Assembly (NCBI RefSeq): GCF_014287895.1
Contig: NZ_JACOPP010000004.1
Coordinates: 124,001-188,000 of the forward strand
Length of the DNA stretch: 64,000 nt
Direction: 5' to 3'
Source of the DNA: Lawsonibacter hominis
GTDB lineage: Bacteria > Bacillota > Clostridia > Oscillospirales > Oscillospiraceae
Made by a program: the position numbers and the translations under genes. The notes under the pieces were generated by a model that saw only the letters and a program-made list of their open reading frames with translations, had not been told where the DNA came from and made no database searches. Each line of letters starts with the position of its first letter. Position 1 is the stretch's first letter. Below are positions 8,451-16,673 of the stretch, piece by piece.

Positions 8451-9392
8451 ATGGGCAAGCGCATCGTGATCGCTCTGGGCGGCAACGCCCTGGGCAACAA
8501 TCTGCCGGAGCAGATGACGGCGGTACGCCAGACCGCCAAGGCCATCGTGGATCTGATCCAGGAAGGCCACGAGGTCATCCTCTCCCACGGCAATGGCCCC
8601 CAGGTGGGTATGATCCAGAAGGCCATGCAGGAGTTGACCCGCTCCGACCCTGAGAAGTACATCCCCTGCCCCCTGTCGGTCTGCGTGGCCATGAGCCAGG
8701 GCTACATCGGCTACGACCTGCAAAACGCTCTGCGGGAGGAGCTGCTGGACCGTGATATCCAAAAGGGAGTGGCCACGGTGCTCACCCAGGTGGAGGTGGA
8801 CCGCTCCGACCCGGCGTTCCAGAGCCCCACCAAGCCCATCGGCGCCTTTATGACCAAGGAGGAGGCCGACCGGATGGTGGCCGAGCGGGGCTACACCGTC
8901 ATGGAGGACGCCGGCCGGGGCTATCGCCGGGTGGTCGCCTCCCCCAAGCCCAAGTCCATCGTGGAGATCCAGTCCATCCGGGACATGGCGGCGGCCGGTC
9001 TGGTGGTCGTGGCCTGCGGCGGCGGCGGTATTCCCGTTTACGCCACGCAGGGGCATCATCTCAAGGGCGCGCCGGCCGTCATTGACAAGGACTTTGCCTC
9101 CTGTGTGCTGGCCCAGCAGGTGCAGGCCGACACCCTGATCATCCTCACCGCCGTGGAAAAGGTGGCGATCAACTTCGGCAAGCCCGATCAGAAATGGCTG
9201 GATACGCTCACCCCGGAAGAGGCCGAGGTCTATATGGGCCAGGGCCACTTCGCCCCCGGCTCCATGCTGCCCAAGGTCCAGGCGGCGGTGGAGTTCGCCC
9301 GTTCCGCCCCCGGCCGCTCCGCGCTCATTACCCTGCTGGAAAAGGCGAAGGACGGCGTGGCAGGCAAGACCGGCACCGTGATCCGGCAGTAA
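8451..9392 (+). CDS. yqeA: Carbamate kinase
   Basis: The 313-residue kinase converts carbamoyl phosphate and ADP to ATP, CO2 and ammonia. Motifs include VIALGGNALG at the N-terminus, SHGNGPQVG, VACGGGGIPV and AVIDKD. Length is typical of ArcC/YqeA. The ATG at 8451 follows AAAGGAGG. It ends the ygeXYW series, with a 114-base gap after ygeW that contains a GC-rich hairpin, and is followed by an inverted repeat and an intrinsic terminator. Placement next to YgeW points to energy recovery from ureido-nitrogen catabolism. It could equally be named arcC; yqeA is used because of the neighbours. Confidence 0.92.
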   Translation: MGKRIVIALGGNALGNNLPEQMTAVRQTAKAIVDLIQEGHEVILSHGNGPQVGMIQKAMQELTRSDPEKYIPCPLSVCVAMSQGYIGYDLQNALREELLDRDIQKGVATVLTQVEVDRSDPAFQSPTKPIGAFMTKEEADRMVAERGYTVMEDAGRGYRRVVASPKPKSIVEIQSIRDMAAAGLVVVACGGGGIPVYATQGHHLKGAPAVIDKDFASCVLAQQVQADTLIILTAVEKVAINFGKPDQKWLDTLTPEEAEVYMGQGHFAPGSMLPKVQAAVEFARSAPGRSALITLLEKAKDGVAGKTGTVIRQ

Positions 9393-9396
9393 TTCA

Positions 9397-9446
9397 AACG
9401 ATGGTCCTTCCATTTGGCCGCCCGGCGAAACGGGAGAACCATCGTT
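9397..9446. repeat. Inverted repeat after yqeA
   Basis: AACGATGGT (9397-9405) and ACCATCGTT (9438-9446) pair perfectly around a smaller CCCG/CGGG stem. It sits immediately beyond the yqeA stop and ahead of the main terminator. It has no T-tract, so it is more likely an mRNA 3' structure than a terminator by itself. Confidence 0.45.
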
Positions 9447-9460
9447 CAACGCCTGCCGTA

Positions 9461-9490
9461 AGCCCGCCCTTTCGGGGCGGGCTCATTTTC
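9461..9490 (+). terminator. Intrinsic terminator of the ygeXYW-yqeA unit
   Basis: AGCCCGCCC-TTTCG-GGGCGGGCT followed by CATTTTC makes a compact GC stem with a short T-tract, 70 bases after the yqeA stop and just before the rpoN promoter. Confidence 0.8.
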
Positions 9491-9504
9491 TACACCGGCA
9501 AATG

Positions 9505-9534
9505 TTGAATCCGCCCCCCTTTTCGTGGTATACT
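9505..9534 (+). promoter_or_regulatory. Promoter of rpoN
   Basis: TTGAAT (9505-9510), an 18-bp spacer and TATACT (9529-9534) lie 43 bases before the rpoN start. Confidence 0.6.
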
Positions 9535-9576
9535 CTCCTTTGAGTGAAATTGTCGAATGGAAGGGAGGGCAGCACG

Positions 9577-10947
9577 TTGGAGCTGAACATGTCGCAGAAG
9601 CAGACCCAGTCTCTCTCCCCGCAGATGATGCAGTCCATGGAGGTCCTCCAGATGGGCTCTCAGGAGCTGCTGGAGTACATCGAGGAGGCAGTCCAGGAGA
9701 ATCCCGTGCTGGAACCGGAGGAGAACTATGACAAGCAGGATGAGTTCTCCATACTGCGTCGAAAGTTGGAGTGGCTGGAGTCCACAGACCCTCAGAATCG
9801 TTACTATCATCAGCAGGATACGGAGGAAGAAGACAGCCCCCTGCACAACTACGGCACCACGGAAGATTCCGACGAGAATCTCTATTATTACGTTCTTTCC
9901 CAGCTCCGGGTGCTGGAGCTGGATGCGCCCGTCATGGCCTGTGCGGAATTTCTGGTGGAAAATCTGAACCAGAGCGGCTGGCTGGACGAGGACCTGGCCT
10001 CCCTGGCCGCGGATCTGGGCCAGCCGGAGGCATTGCTGGAGCAGGCGCTGCGGGTGGTGCAGACCCTGGAACCCGCCGGCGTGGGCGCGCGGGACCTATC
10101 CGAGTGTCTGCGTCTCCAGCTGGAGCGGCGCGCGCCGGTAAACGCCCTGGCGGTGCAGATCGCCCAGAGCCAGCTGGAGGCGCTCTCCAAGAGCCGCTAC
10201 GGCCTCATCGCCCGGGAACTGAAGGCGGGACCGGAGGAAGTCCGCGAGGCCTGCGAGCTGATCCGATCCCTGAATCCCCGCCCCGGCACCGGCTTTGCCG
10301 CCCGGGAGAATCTGACCTACATCAATCCCGACATCATCGTGGTCAGCTTTCCCGATCACTTTGAGCTTTTGACCAACGACTACTTTTTCCCCACGCTGAA
10401 CATCAGCAGTTACTATACCCGTCTGATGAAGGAGAGCGACGAGAACGAGGTCAAGGAATACCTGAGCGGCAAGGTCCGGCAGGCCAAGTGGATGGTGCGT
10501 GCCATCGAGCAGCGGCGCAGCACCCTCATGTCCTGTGCCGAGTGCATCCTGGATCTTCAGGAGGCCTTTTTCCGCAAGGGTCCGGGCCATCTGGTCCCCC
10601 TGTCCCTGGCCGATGTGGCCGAGCGCATCGGCGTGCACGAGTCCACGGTGAGCCGCGCGGTAAAGGACAAGTATATCCAGTGCTCCATGGGCGTGTATCC
10701 CCTGAGCTACTTTTTCTCCCGCAGCCTGGGCCCCACTCTCCACGGCGGCGACGCCGCTTCCCCGGATGCGGCCAAGGCGCTGCTGAAAAAGCTCATCGCG
10801 GAGGAGGATAAACGCAAGCCCCTCTCAGATCAAAAGCTGTGCGAACGGATGAGCGCGCAGGGCTGCGCTCTGTCCCGCCGTACCGTGGCCAAATACCGGG
10901 ATGAACTGCACATCCCCAGCACGACCGGGAGGAAGCAGTATGAGTAG
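9577..10947 (+). CDS. rpoN: RNA polymerase sigma-54 factor RpoN
   Basis: The 456-residue sigma factor directs RNA polymerase to -24/-12 promoters that need an AAA+ activator. The N-terminal activator-interacting region is glutamine-rich (MSQKQTQSLSPQMMQS), an acidic region II follows, then the core-binding domain, an HTH (ERIGVHESTVSRAVKDKY) and a C-terminal RpoN box (LSRRTVAKYRDELHIPS). The start is placed at TTG 9577, which follows GGGAGGG and yields the family N-terminus; an upstream ATG at 9544 lacks a ribosome site. Its 3' end overlaps the next gene by 8 bases. A sigma-54 activator gene and a good -24/-12 promoter occur at 46192-47991 in this same window. Confidence 0.95.
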   Translation: MELNMSQKQTQSLSPQMMQSMEVLQMGSQELLEYIEEAVQENPVLEPEENYDKQDEFSILRRKLEWLESTDPQNRYYHQQDTEEEDSPLHNYGTTEDSDENLYYYVLSQLRVLELDAPVMACAEFLVENLNQSGWLDEDLASLAADLGQPEALLEQALRVVQTLEPAGVGARDLSECLRLQLERRAPVNALAVQIAQSQLEALSKSRYGLIARELKAGPEEVREACELIRSLNPRPGTGFAARENLTYINPDIIVVSFPDHFELLTNDYFFPTLNISSYYTRLMKESDENEVKEYLSGKVRQAKWMVRAIEQRRSTLMSCAECILDLQEAFFRKGPGHLVPLSLADVAERIGVHESTVSRAVKDKYIQCSMGVYPLSYFFSRSLGPTLHGGDAASPDAAKALLKKLIAEEDKRKPLSDQKLCERMSAQGCALSRRTVAKYRDELHIPSTTGRKQYE

Positions 10948-11518
10948 CTGGGACGATATGCTTTCCGGAAAACCCTTTTCCTGCGCGGACCCGGAGATCG
11001 AGGCCGCGGCCGGCCGCTGCCGGGAGGTCCTGTTCGACTTCAACCACACCCGTGACCGGGAGGCGGCCGTAGCGCAGCTGCGCTCGCTCTTTGGGCGAAC
11101 CGGCCAGTCCTTTTGGGTCGAAACGGGGTTTCACTGCGACTATGGCTGCAACATCTCCGTGGGAGAGCGCTTTTACGCCAACGCGGGCTGCGTCATCCTG
11201 GATGAGTGCCCCGTGACCTTCGGCCGGGACTGCATGCTGGGCCCCCACGTGGGCATCTATACCGCCACCCACCCCATCGAGGGCGCCCAGCGCCGACTGG
11301 GGCTGGAGTACGGCAGGCCCGTCACCATCGGGGACGATGTATGGATCGGCGGTCACGCGGTCATCAATCCCGGCGTGACCATCGGCAGCAACGTGGTGGT
11401 GGCCTCCGGAGCGGTGGTCACCCGCGACGTACCGGATCACTGCGTGGTGGCGGGCAATCCCGCCAAAATCATCAGACGATTGGATGGAGCTCATGAAATT
11501 TCAAGCGGTACTTTTTGA
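10940..11518 (+). CDS. Hexapeptide-repeat O-acetyltransferase (maltose/galactoside acetyltransferase-like)
   Basis: The 192-residue protein has an N-terminal MAC-type helical segment (MSSWDDMLSGKPFSCADPEI) and a left-handed beta-helix with hexad repeats from about residue 65, including CNISVGERFYANAGC, ILDECPVTFGRDCMLGPHVGIYTATHP (catalytic His) and VTIGDDVWIGGHAVINPGVTIG. These are diagnostic of the Maa/LacA acetyltransferases, which transfer acetyl groups from acetyl-CoA to sugars. The ATG at 10940 lies inside the rpoN 3' end after GGGAGG. It overlaps the following HAD gene, so the three genes probably form one transcript. The sugar acceptor is unknown. Confidence 0.9.
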   Translation: MSSWDDMLSGKPFSCADPEIEAAAGRCREVLFDFNHTRDREAAVAQLRSLFGRTGQSFWVETGFHCDYGCNISVGERFYANAGCVILDECPVTFGRDCMLGPHVGIYTATHPIEGAQRRLGLEYGRPVTIGDDVWIGGHAVINPGVTIGSNVVVASGAVVTRDVPDHCVVAGNPAKIIRRLDGAHEISSGTF

Positions 11519-12143
11519 TTTTGATTATACGCTCGGGGACGCCACCGAGGCGATCGTGACCGGCTTCCAGTATGCCTTTGCCCGGATGGGACTGGCCGAA
11601 CCGGACCGGGAGTCGGTCCGGACAACGGTGGGCTATATTCTGGAAGACGGCTACACCCTTCTCACCGGAGACGGCGACCCCGGCCAACGGGCCCTGTTCC
11701 GCCGGTATTACGTGGAAAAGGCCAACCCGCTCCAAATCTCCACCACGCAGCTTTTCCCCGGCGCACGGGCGCTGCTGGAAGCCCTGCGGGAACGGGGCAT
11801 CCCCGCCGGCGTGGTCAGCAGCAAAAAAGGCTCCACGCTGCGCGGAGTGCTGGAGCACCTGGACGTGGTCCGTCTGCTCTGCTCCGTTACCGGCGGCGAC
11901 CAGGTCGCCCGGCCCAAGCCTGACCCGGAGGGGATCCTGGCCGCCGTGGCCGCTCTGAACCTGACGCCGGATCAGGTGCTCTATTGCGGAGACACCATTC
12001 TCGACGCACAGGCCGCCCAGCGCTCCGGAGCCCATTTCTGCGCGGTTCTCAACGGCACCACGCCCGCTTCCGCCTTCGCGCCTTATCCCTGCGATCATAT
12101 TGCCCCCGACCTTATGGACCTGAAGAATTGGCTTGGCCTGTGA
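11484..12143 (+). CDS. HAD-superfamily hydrolase (phosphoglycolate phosphatase/PpaX-like)
   Basis: This 219-residue phosphatase has the nucleophile motif FDFDYTLGD near the N-terminus, a helical cap domain, motif II and III residues in VVSSKKGST and RPKPDPEG, and motif IV GDTILDAQAA. It resembles small PpaX or Gph-type enzymes. The ATG at 11484 gives two residues more than 11493; neither has an ideally spaced ribosome site, and the 35-base overlap with the upstream gene suggests translational coupling. No sequence feature reveals the substrate. Confidence 0.85.
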   Translation: MELMKFQAVLFDFDYTLGDATEAIVTGFQYAFARMGLAEPDRESVRTTVGYILEDGYTLLTGDGDPGQRALFRRYYVEKANPLQISTTQLFPGARALLEALRERGIPAGVVSSKKGSTLRGVLEHLDVVRLLCSVTGGDQVARPKPDPEGILAAVAALNLTPDQVLYCGDTILDAQAAQRSGAHFCAVLNGTTPASAFAPYPCDHIAPDLMDLKNWLGL

Positions 12144-12236
12144 GGCGATCCCAGGCGCTGGAAACGCCCCGCAGGTGTGCGAGCTGCCCGCCTATGGGGG
12201 GGCAGCGAGTGCGCGCAGCAGGCCGCAGCTGCTTCA

Positions 12237-12259
12237 AACAAGCGGCAAAGCCGCTTGTT
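12237..12259. repeat. Palindrome AACAAGCGGC-AAA-GCCGCTTGTT
   Basis: Perfect 10-bp arms flank an AAA loop. A close copy, AACAAGCGGC-AAA-GCCACTT, lies at 55370, also in an intergenic region ahead of a terminator. It could be a small dispersed palindromic unit. Confidence 0.55.
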
Positions 12260-12270
12260 CGGCCGCCGGA

Positions 12271-12312
12271 AACGCCCATCCCGCTTTACAAAGCGGGATG
12301 GGCGTTTTTTTC
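12271..12312 (+). terminator. Intrinsic terminator downstream of the HAD gene
   Basis: AACGCCCATCCCGCTT pairs perfectly with AAGCGGGATGGGCGTT around TACA and is followed by seven or more T. It closes the rpoN-acetyltransferase-HAD unit and isolates the pst operon. Confidence 0.92.
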
Positions 12313-12344
12313 GGCGCAAAACCGGCAATCCTACTACCGCGGCG

Positions 12345-12400
12345 CTTTACACACACTTTACAAATCCTTGCGCGACAACTTTACAATGGGCGGATATACT
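12345..12400 (+). promoter_or_regulatory. Pho-box-like direct repeats and promoter of the pst operon
   Basis: CTTTACA occurs at 12345, 12356 and 12379, with a degenerate copy (CTTGCGC) at 12367, giving an 11 to 12-bp period. PhoB and PhoP response regulators bind tandem repeats with one helical turn period. A -10 box TATACT lies at 12395-12400. The phoB-like gene is in the same cluster, so phosphate-starvation activation is the natural reading. Confidence 0.7.
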
Positions 12401-12452
12401 GATTATTGTTCCCGAGAAATCAACAAAACATGCATGATTGGAGATCGAAAAA

Positions 12453-13346
12453 ATGAAAAAGAAGACCCTTGCTCTGCTGCTCTCCGCAGCTCTTTGCGTC
12501 GGTATGCTCGCCGGCTGCGGCGGCAGCGGCGGCGGCTCCGCCGGCACCCCCGCTCCCGAGACCAGCGCCCCTGAGACCAGTGCTCCCGAGACTCAGGCGC
12601 CCGCCGCGCTGTCCGGCACTGTGAACACCAACGGCTCCACCTCTATGGAAAAGGTGATGGGCGCCCTGATCGAATCCTTCGGCTCCGTCCAGAGCGGCGT
12701 GACCGTCAGCTACAGCGGCACCGGTTCCAGCAGCGGCATCCAGAGCATCCTGGACGGCACCTGCGACATCGGCCTTTCCAGCCGCGCGCTGAAGGACGAG
12801 GAAGTTTCCAATGGCGCTGTGGCCCATATCGTCGCCCTGGACGGCGTGGCCATCATTGTCAACCCCGCCAACACGGTGGAGGACCTGACCGTCGAAGACA
12901 TCGCCAAGCTGGCCACCGGCGCGATCAGCAACTGGTCTGAACTGGGCGGCGCCGACGGCCCCGTGGCTTTCATCGGCCGTGAAGCCGGCTCCGGCACCCG
13001 CGGCGCTTTTGAAGAGATCGTGGGCGTGGCCGACCAGTGCGTCTACACCAACGAGCTCACCTCCACCGGCGATGTGATCGCCAACGTAGCCTCCAACCCC
13101 AACGCCATCGGCTATGCCTCTCTCTCCGCCGTGGACGACACCGTCAAGGCCGTGAAGGTCAACGGCGTGGAGGCCAGCGAGGCCACCGTGCAGGACGGCA
13201 GCTACGCCATCCAGCGTCCCTTCGTGATGGTCACCAAGGACGGCGCCGCCCCCTCGGACGCCACCCAGGCCTTCCTGGACTACGCCATGAGCGGCGATGT
13301 GGCCGACATCATCCGCGCCGCCGGCGCTGTGCCCCCTGTGAAGTAA
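12453..13346 (+). CDS. pstS: Phosphate ABC transporter substrate-binding lipoprotein
   Basis: The 297-residue lipoprotein has a signal peptide ending in the lipobox LAGC (Cys22), a Ser/Pro linker with three APETSAPET-type repeats, and a PstS-like type II periplasmic-binding fold (GSTSMEKVMGALIESF, YSGTGSSSGIQSILDGTCDIGLSSR, EAGSGTRGAFEE) that encloses phosphate. The ATG at 12453 follows GGAG by 9 bases; an earlier in-frame ATG at 12438 lacks a site. A GC-rich hairpin (13364-13405) follows the stop, and this commonly keeps PstS made in excess over the membrane parts. It is the first gene of pstSCAB-phoU-phoBR. Confidence 0.95.
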   Translation: MKKKTLALLLSAALCVGMLAGCGGSGGGSAGTPAPETSAPETSAPETQAPAALSGTVNTNGSTSMEKVMGALIESFGSVQSGVTVSYSGTGSSSGIQSILDGTCDIGLSSRALKDEEVSNGAVAHIVALDGVAIIVNPANTVEDLTVEDIAKLATGAISNWSELGGADGPVAFIGREAGSGTRGAFEEIVGVADQCVYTNELTSTGDVIANVASNPNAIGYASLSAVDDTVKAVKVNGVEASEATVQDGSYAIQRPFVMVTKDGAAPSDATQAFLDYAMSGDVADIIRAAGAVPPVK

Positions 13347-13363
13347 CCCATCCAATCCCTCTC

Positions 13364-13405
13364 CCCCGAACACGCCCCCGCCTTGTGCGGTCGGCGTGTT
13401 CGGGG
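13364..13405 (+). promoter_or_regulatory. Intercistronic hairpin between pstS and pstC
   Basis: CCCCGAACACGCC (13364-13376) pairs perfectly with GGCGTGTTCGGGG (13393-13405), with a smaller CCGC/GCGG stem inside. No T-tract follows. Probably a 3' stabiliser or partial terminator that lets pstS be expressed more than pstCAB. Confidence 0.6.
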
Positions 13406-13454
13406 CTGTCCACGGCTTCTGATACATTCTAAAACCCGGAAAGGCGGATCTGCC

Positions 13455-14327
13455 ATGAAAACGAAGGGCGCGCGCAATGCGCTGGAAGTCGCGATGAACA
13501 TCGTCTTCCTGATCTGCGGCCTGATCGCCGTCGCCTTTGTCCTGTTCATCAGCGTATACCTTGTCCTCACGGGCCTGCCCGCCATCCGGGAGATCGGCCT
13601 TGTCGAGTTCCTGTTCGGTCGGGAGTGGGCCTCCACCGCCGCCGAGCCCAAGTTCGGCATCCTCCCCTTCATCCTCACCTCCGTCTACGGCACGGCGGGC
13701 GCTATCCTTATCGGCGTTCCCATCGGGCTTTTCTGCGCGATCTTTCTGGCCAAGGTGGCCCCGCCCAGGCTCACCGCCGTCGTTCGCCCGGCGGTGGACC
13801 TGCTGGCGGGCATTCCCTCGGTGGTCTACGGTCTGGTCGGTATGATCGTGCTGGTCCCCGCGGTGCGGGAGTGGTTCCATCTGCCCGACGGCGCCAGTCT
13901 CTTCGCCGCCATCCTCGTGCTGGCCGTCATGATCCTCCCCTCCATCATCAGTGTGTCGGAAACCGCGCTCAAGGCGGTGCCCCCCGAGTATGAGGAGGCC
14001 AGCCTGGGCCTGGGCGCCACCTGGATCGAAACGGTGTTCCGGGTCTCCGTCCCGGCCGCCTCCAGCGGAATTGCCGCTTCGGTGGTGCTGGGCATCGGCC
14101 GCGCCATTGGAGAGGCCATGGCCATCCTCATGGTCGCCGGAAACGTGGCCAATATGCCCTCGCTGTTTAAAAGCGTCAAGTTCCTCACCACCGCCGTGGC
14201 CAGCGAGATGTCCTATTCCGCCGGACTCCAGCGCCAGGCCCTCTTCTCCATCGCGCTGGTGCTGTTTCTCTTCATTATGCTGATCAACGTCATTCTGAAT
14301 ACACTTCTCAAAGGGAAGAAGGGGTGA
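13455..14327 (+). CDS. pstC: Phosphate ABC transporter permease PstC
   Basis: This 290-residue inner-membrane permease has about six hydrophobic helices and the BPD_transp_1 EAA loop (ETALKAVPPEYEEASLGLGATWIETVFRV), typical of PstC. The ATG at 13455 is chosen because it follows AAAGGCGG; the longer upstream reading would add 24 unlikely residues. It pairs with PstA to form the phosphate channel and is 8 bases from pstA. Confidence 0.93.
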   Translation: MKTKGARNALEVAMNIVFLICGLIAVAFVLFISVYLVLTGLPAIREIGLVEFLFGREWASTAAEPKFGILPFILTSVYGTAGAILIGVPIGLFCAIFLAKVAPPRLTAVVRPAVDLLAGIPSVVYGLVGMIVLVPAVREWFHLPDGASLFAAILVLAVMILPSIISVSETALKAVPPEYEEASLGLGATWIETVFRVSVPAASSGIAASVVLGIGRAIGEAMAILMVAGNVANMPSLFKSVKFLTTAVASEMSYSAGLQRQALFSIALVLFLFIMLINVILNTLLKGKKG

Positions 14328-14334
14328 TATACTG

Positions 14335-15201
14335 ATGGAAAGGAAGCCGCTGTCCGGCAGGCGCCGCCTGTATGACCGCGCCCTGCGCCTGCTGCTCTAC
14401 CTCAGCGCAGGGCTCACCTGCGCGCTGCTGGTCTTCATGATCGGCTATATCTTCTACCGCGGCCTGCCCCATATCACCTGGAACCTGCTCTCCACCCAGA
14501 GCAGCTACCTGAAGGATACCATCGGTATCCTGCCCAATATTCTCAACACGGTCTATATCGTGGTCCTCACCCTGATCTTCATCCTCCCCCTGGGCGTGGG
14601 CGCCGCCATCTACCTGACGGAATACGCCAAAAACCGCCGTCTGGTCTCGGCCATCGAATTTGCCACTGAGACGCTTACCGGCATCCCCTCCATTATTTAC
14701 GGCCTGGTAGGCATGCTTTTCTTCTGTCAGTTCCTGGGGCTTCAATCCTCTCTGCTGGCCGGCGCGCTCACCTTGGTCATTATGACGCTGCCCACCATCG
14801 TGCGCACCACCCAGGAGAGCCTGAAGACCGTCCCCCAGTCCTACCGGGAAGGCGCGCTGGGCCTTGGCGCCGGCAAGTGGCATATGATCCGCACCATCGT
14901 GCTCCCCTCCTCGGTGGACGGCATCGTCACCGGCTGCATCCTGGCGGTGGGCCGTATCGTGGGGGAATCCGCCGCTCTTCTGTTTACCGCCGGTATGGGC
15001 ATGTCCCTGAACCATTTCTTCGCCTCCTGGGGCAACTTCCTCCACAGCTCCGGCGCTACCCTGACGGTGGCACTGTATGTGTACGCCAAGGAGCGCGCGG
15101 AATTTGACGTGGCTTTCGCCATCGCCGCCATTTTGATGCTGCTCACCCTGGTCATCAATCTGACCGCCAAACTGGTGGGCAAGAAGCTAAAGAAAAAGTA
15201 A
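14335..15201 (+). CDS. pstA: Phosphate ABC transporter permease PstA
   Basis: The 288-residue permease has six predicted helices and the EAA loop around QESLKTVPQSYREGALGLGAGKWHMIRTIV. It carries the PstA signature ATETLTGIPSIIYGLVGMLFF. It starts 8 bases after pstC, with GAAGGGG upstream, and 11 bases separate it from pstB, so the operon is tightly packed. Confidence 0.93.
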   Translation: MERKPLSGRRRLYDRALRLLLYLSAGLTCALLVFMIGYIFYRGLPHITWNLLSTQSSYLKDTIGILPNILNTVYIVVLTLIFILPLGVGAAIYLTEYAKNRRLVSAIEFATETLTGIPSIIYGLVGMLFFCQFLGLQSSLLAGALTLVIMTLPTIVRTTQESLKTVPQSYREGALGLGAGKWHMIRTIVLPSSVDGIVTGCILAVGRIVGESAALLFTAGMGMSLNHFFASWGNFLHSSGATLTVALYVYAKERAEFDVAFAIAAILMLLTLVINLTAKLVGKKLKKK

Positions 15202-15211
15202 GGAGGCCGCC

Positions 15212-15970
15212 ATGGACGATACCATTCTCTCCGCCCAGGGGCTCAATCTCTATTACGGTCCTACCCACGCCTTGAAGGACGTATCCATCGATATCCCGGA
15301 AAAAAAGGTCACCTCCCTCATCGGTCCTTCCGGCTGCGGCAAATCCACCTTTCTGAAAACGCTGGACCGGATGAACGACCTGGTGCCCGGCGTGCGCATC
15401 ACCGGCAGCGTCAAGTACCGCGGCCGGGAGGTCTATGACTCCAGCCTGGATGTGACCTGGCTGCGCAAGCAGATCGGCATGGTCTTCCAAAAGCCCAATC
15501 CTTTTCCCATGAGCATCTACGACAATATCGCCTACGGCCCCCGCACCCACGGCGTCAAGAACAAAAGCAAGCTGGACGATATCGTGGAAAACTCGCTCCG
15601 CGGCGCCGCCATCTGGGACGAGGTGAAGGACCGTCTGAAAAAGTCCGCACTGGGCCTCTCCGGCGGCCAGCAGCAGCGCATCTGCATTGCCCGCGCGCTG
15701 GCCGTGGAACCCGATATCCTGCTGATGGACGAGGCCACCAGCGCTCTGGACCCCATCTCCACCTCCAAAATCGAGGACCTGATCGCGGACCTGAAACAGG
15801 ACTATACCATCGTCATCGTCACCCACAATATGCAGCAGGCCACCCGTATCTCCGATCAATGCGCGTTTTTCCTGCTGGGTGAGCTGATCGAGTTCGGCGA
15901 GACCACCCAACTGTTCTCCATGCCCAAAGACAAGCGCACGGAGGATTATATTACCGGGCGGTTCGGATAA
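15212..15970 (+). CDS. pstB: Phosphate ABC transporter ATP-binding protein
   Basis: The 252-residue ATPase has Walker A GPSGCGKST, ABC signature LSGGQQQR, Walker B ILLMDEATSALDP and the switch His in VTHNMQQA. Length and the phosphate-type insertion MNDLVPGVRITG identify PstB. Ribosome site AAGGAGG precedes the ATG. It energises PstC/PstA import. Confidence 0.95.
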   Translation: MDDTILSAQGLNLYYGPTHALKDVSIDIPEKKVTSLIGPSGCGKSTFLKTLDRMNDLVPGVRITGSVKYRGREVYDSSLDVTWLRKQIGMVFQKPNPFPMSIYDNIAYGPRTHGVKNKSKLDDIVENSLRGAAIWDEVKDRLKKSALGLSGGQQQRICIARALAVEPDILLMDEATSALDPISTSKIEDLIADLKQDYTIVIVTHNMQQATRISDQCAFFLLGELIEFGETTQLFSMPKDKRTEDYITGRFG

Positions 15971-15980
15971 GGAGGCAACC

Positions 15981-16625
15981 ATGAGAAAGACCTTTGACGC
16001 GGAGCTCCAGGAGCTCAACTACGAAATGATCAACATGTCCGCCGCCGCCGAGGACGCCATCGACGTGGTGACGGAGTCGCTCTCTTCCAGCGACGACGCC
16101 GCCGCCAAGGCGGCGATCGAGATGACCAGGAGTATGGATCAGATGGAGCGGGACATCGAAAACCGCTGTCTGCGGCTGCTTTTGCAGCAGCAGCCGGTGG
16201 CCCGGGATCTGCGCACGATCTCGGCGGCCCTGAAAATGGTCACCGACCTGCAGCGCATCGGCGACCAGTGCGCCAACATCGCGGAGATCTCCCTGCTGCT
16301 TCAGCAGCAGAAGCAGGACCGTACCCTTCTGGATATCCGCACCATGAGCCAGAAGGCCTCCGTCATGGTCAAGCGCTCCATTTTTGCCTACGTCAACCGG
16401 GACGATGAAGCCGCCCGCGCGGTCATCGCCCTGGACGATGAGATCGACGAGTTCTTCCGCACCATCAAGGGAGAGCTGGTGGAGCTGATCGTGGAAAACC
16501 GCGAGGCGGCCGACCAGGCCATTGATCTCATTATCATCGCCAAGTATCTGGAGCGCATTGCGGACCACGCGGTAAACATTGCCCAGTGGGCCATTTTCTG
16601 CGTCACCGGCGCGCTGGTCGGATAA
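15981..16625 (+). CDS. phoU: Phosphate signalling protein PhoU
   Basis: This 214-residue all-helical protein has the two PhoU three-helix repeats; ERDIENRCLRLLLQQQPVARDLRTISAALKMVTDLQRIGDQC carries the metal-binding acidic and Asp residues. PhoU links Pst transporter occupancy to the PhoR kinase. It is 10 bases after pstB and directly before the phoB/phoR pair. Confidence 0.95.
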   Translation: MRKTFDAELQELNYEMINMSAAAEDAIDVVTESLSSSDDAAAKAAIEMTRSMDQMERDIENRCLRLLLQQQPVARDLRTISAALKMVTDLQRIGDQCANIAEISLLLQQQKQDRTLLDIRTMSQKASVMVKRSIFAYVNRDDEAARAVIALDDEIDEFFRTIKGELVELIVENREAADQAIDLIIIAKYLERIADHAVNIAQWAIFCVTGALVG

Positions 16626-16673
16626 CGCAGGGGCGCCGCCCCTGCACAAGCAAACAAAACGGAAGGTGATCAC

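Larger units (their letters stand above)
12144..12344. other. Intergenic stretch without genes
   Basis: About 200 GC-rich bases after the HAD gene hold a palindrome (12237-12259) and an intrinsic terminator. The short open frames here lack ribosome sites and coding character. Confidence 0.6.
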
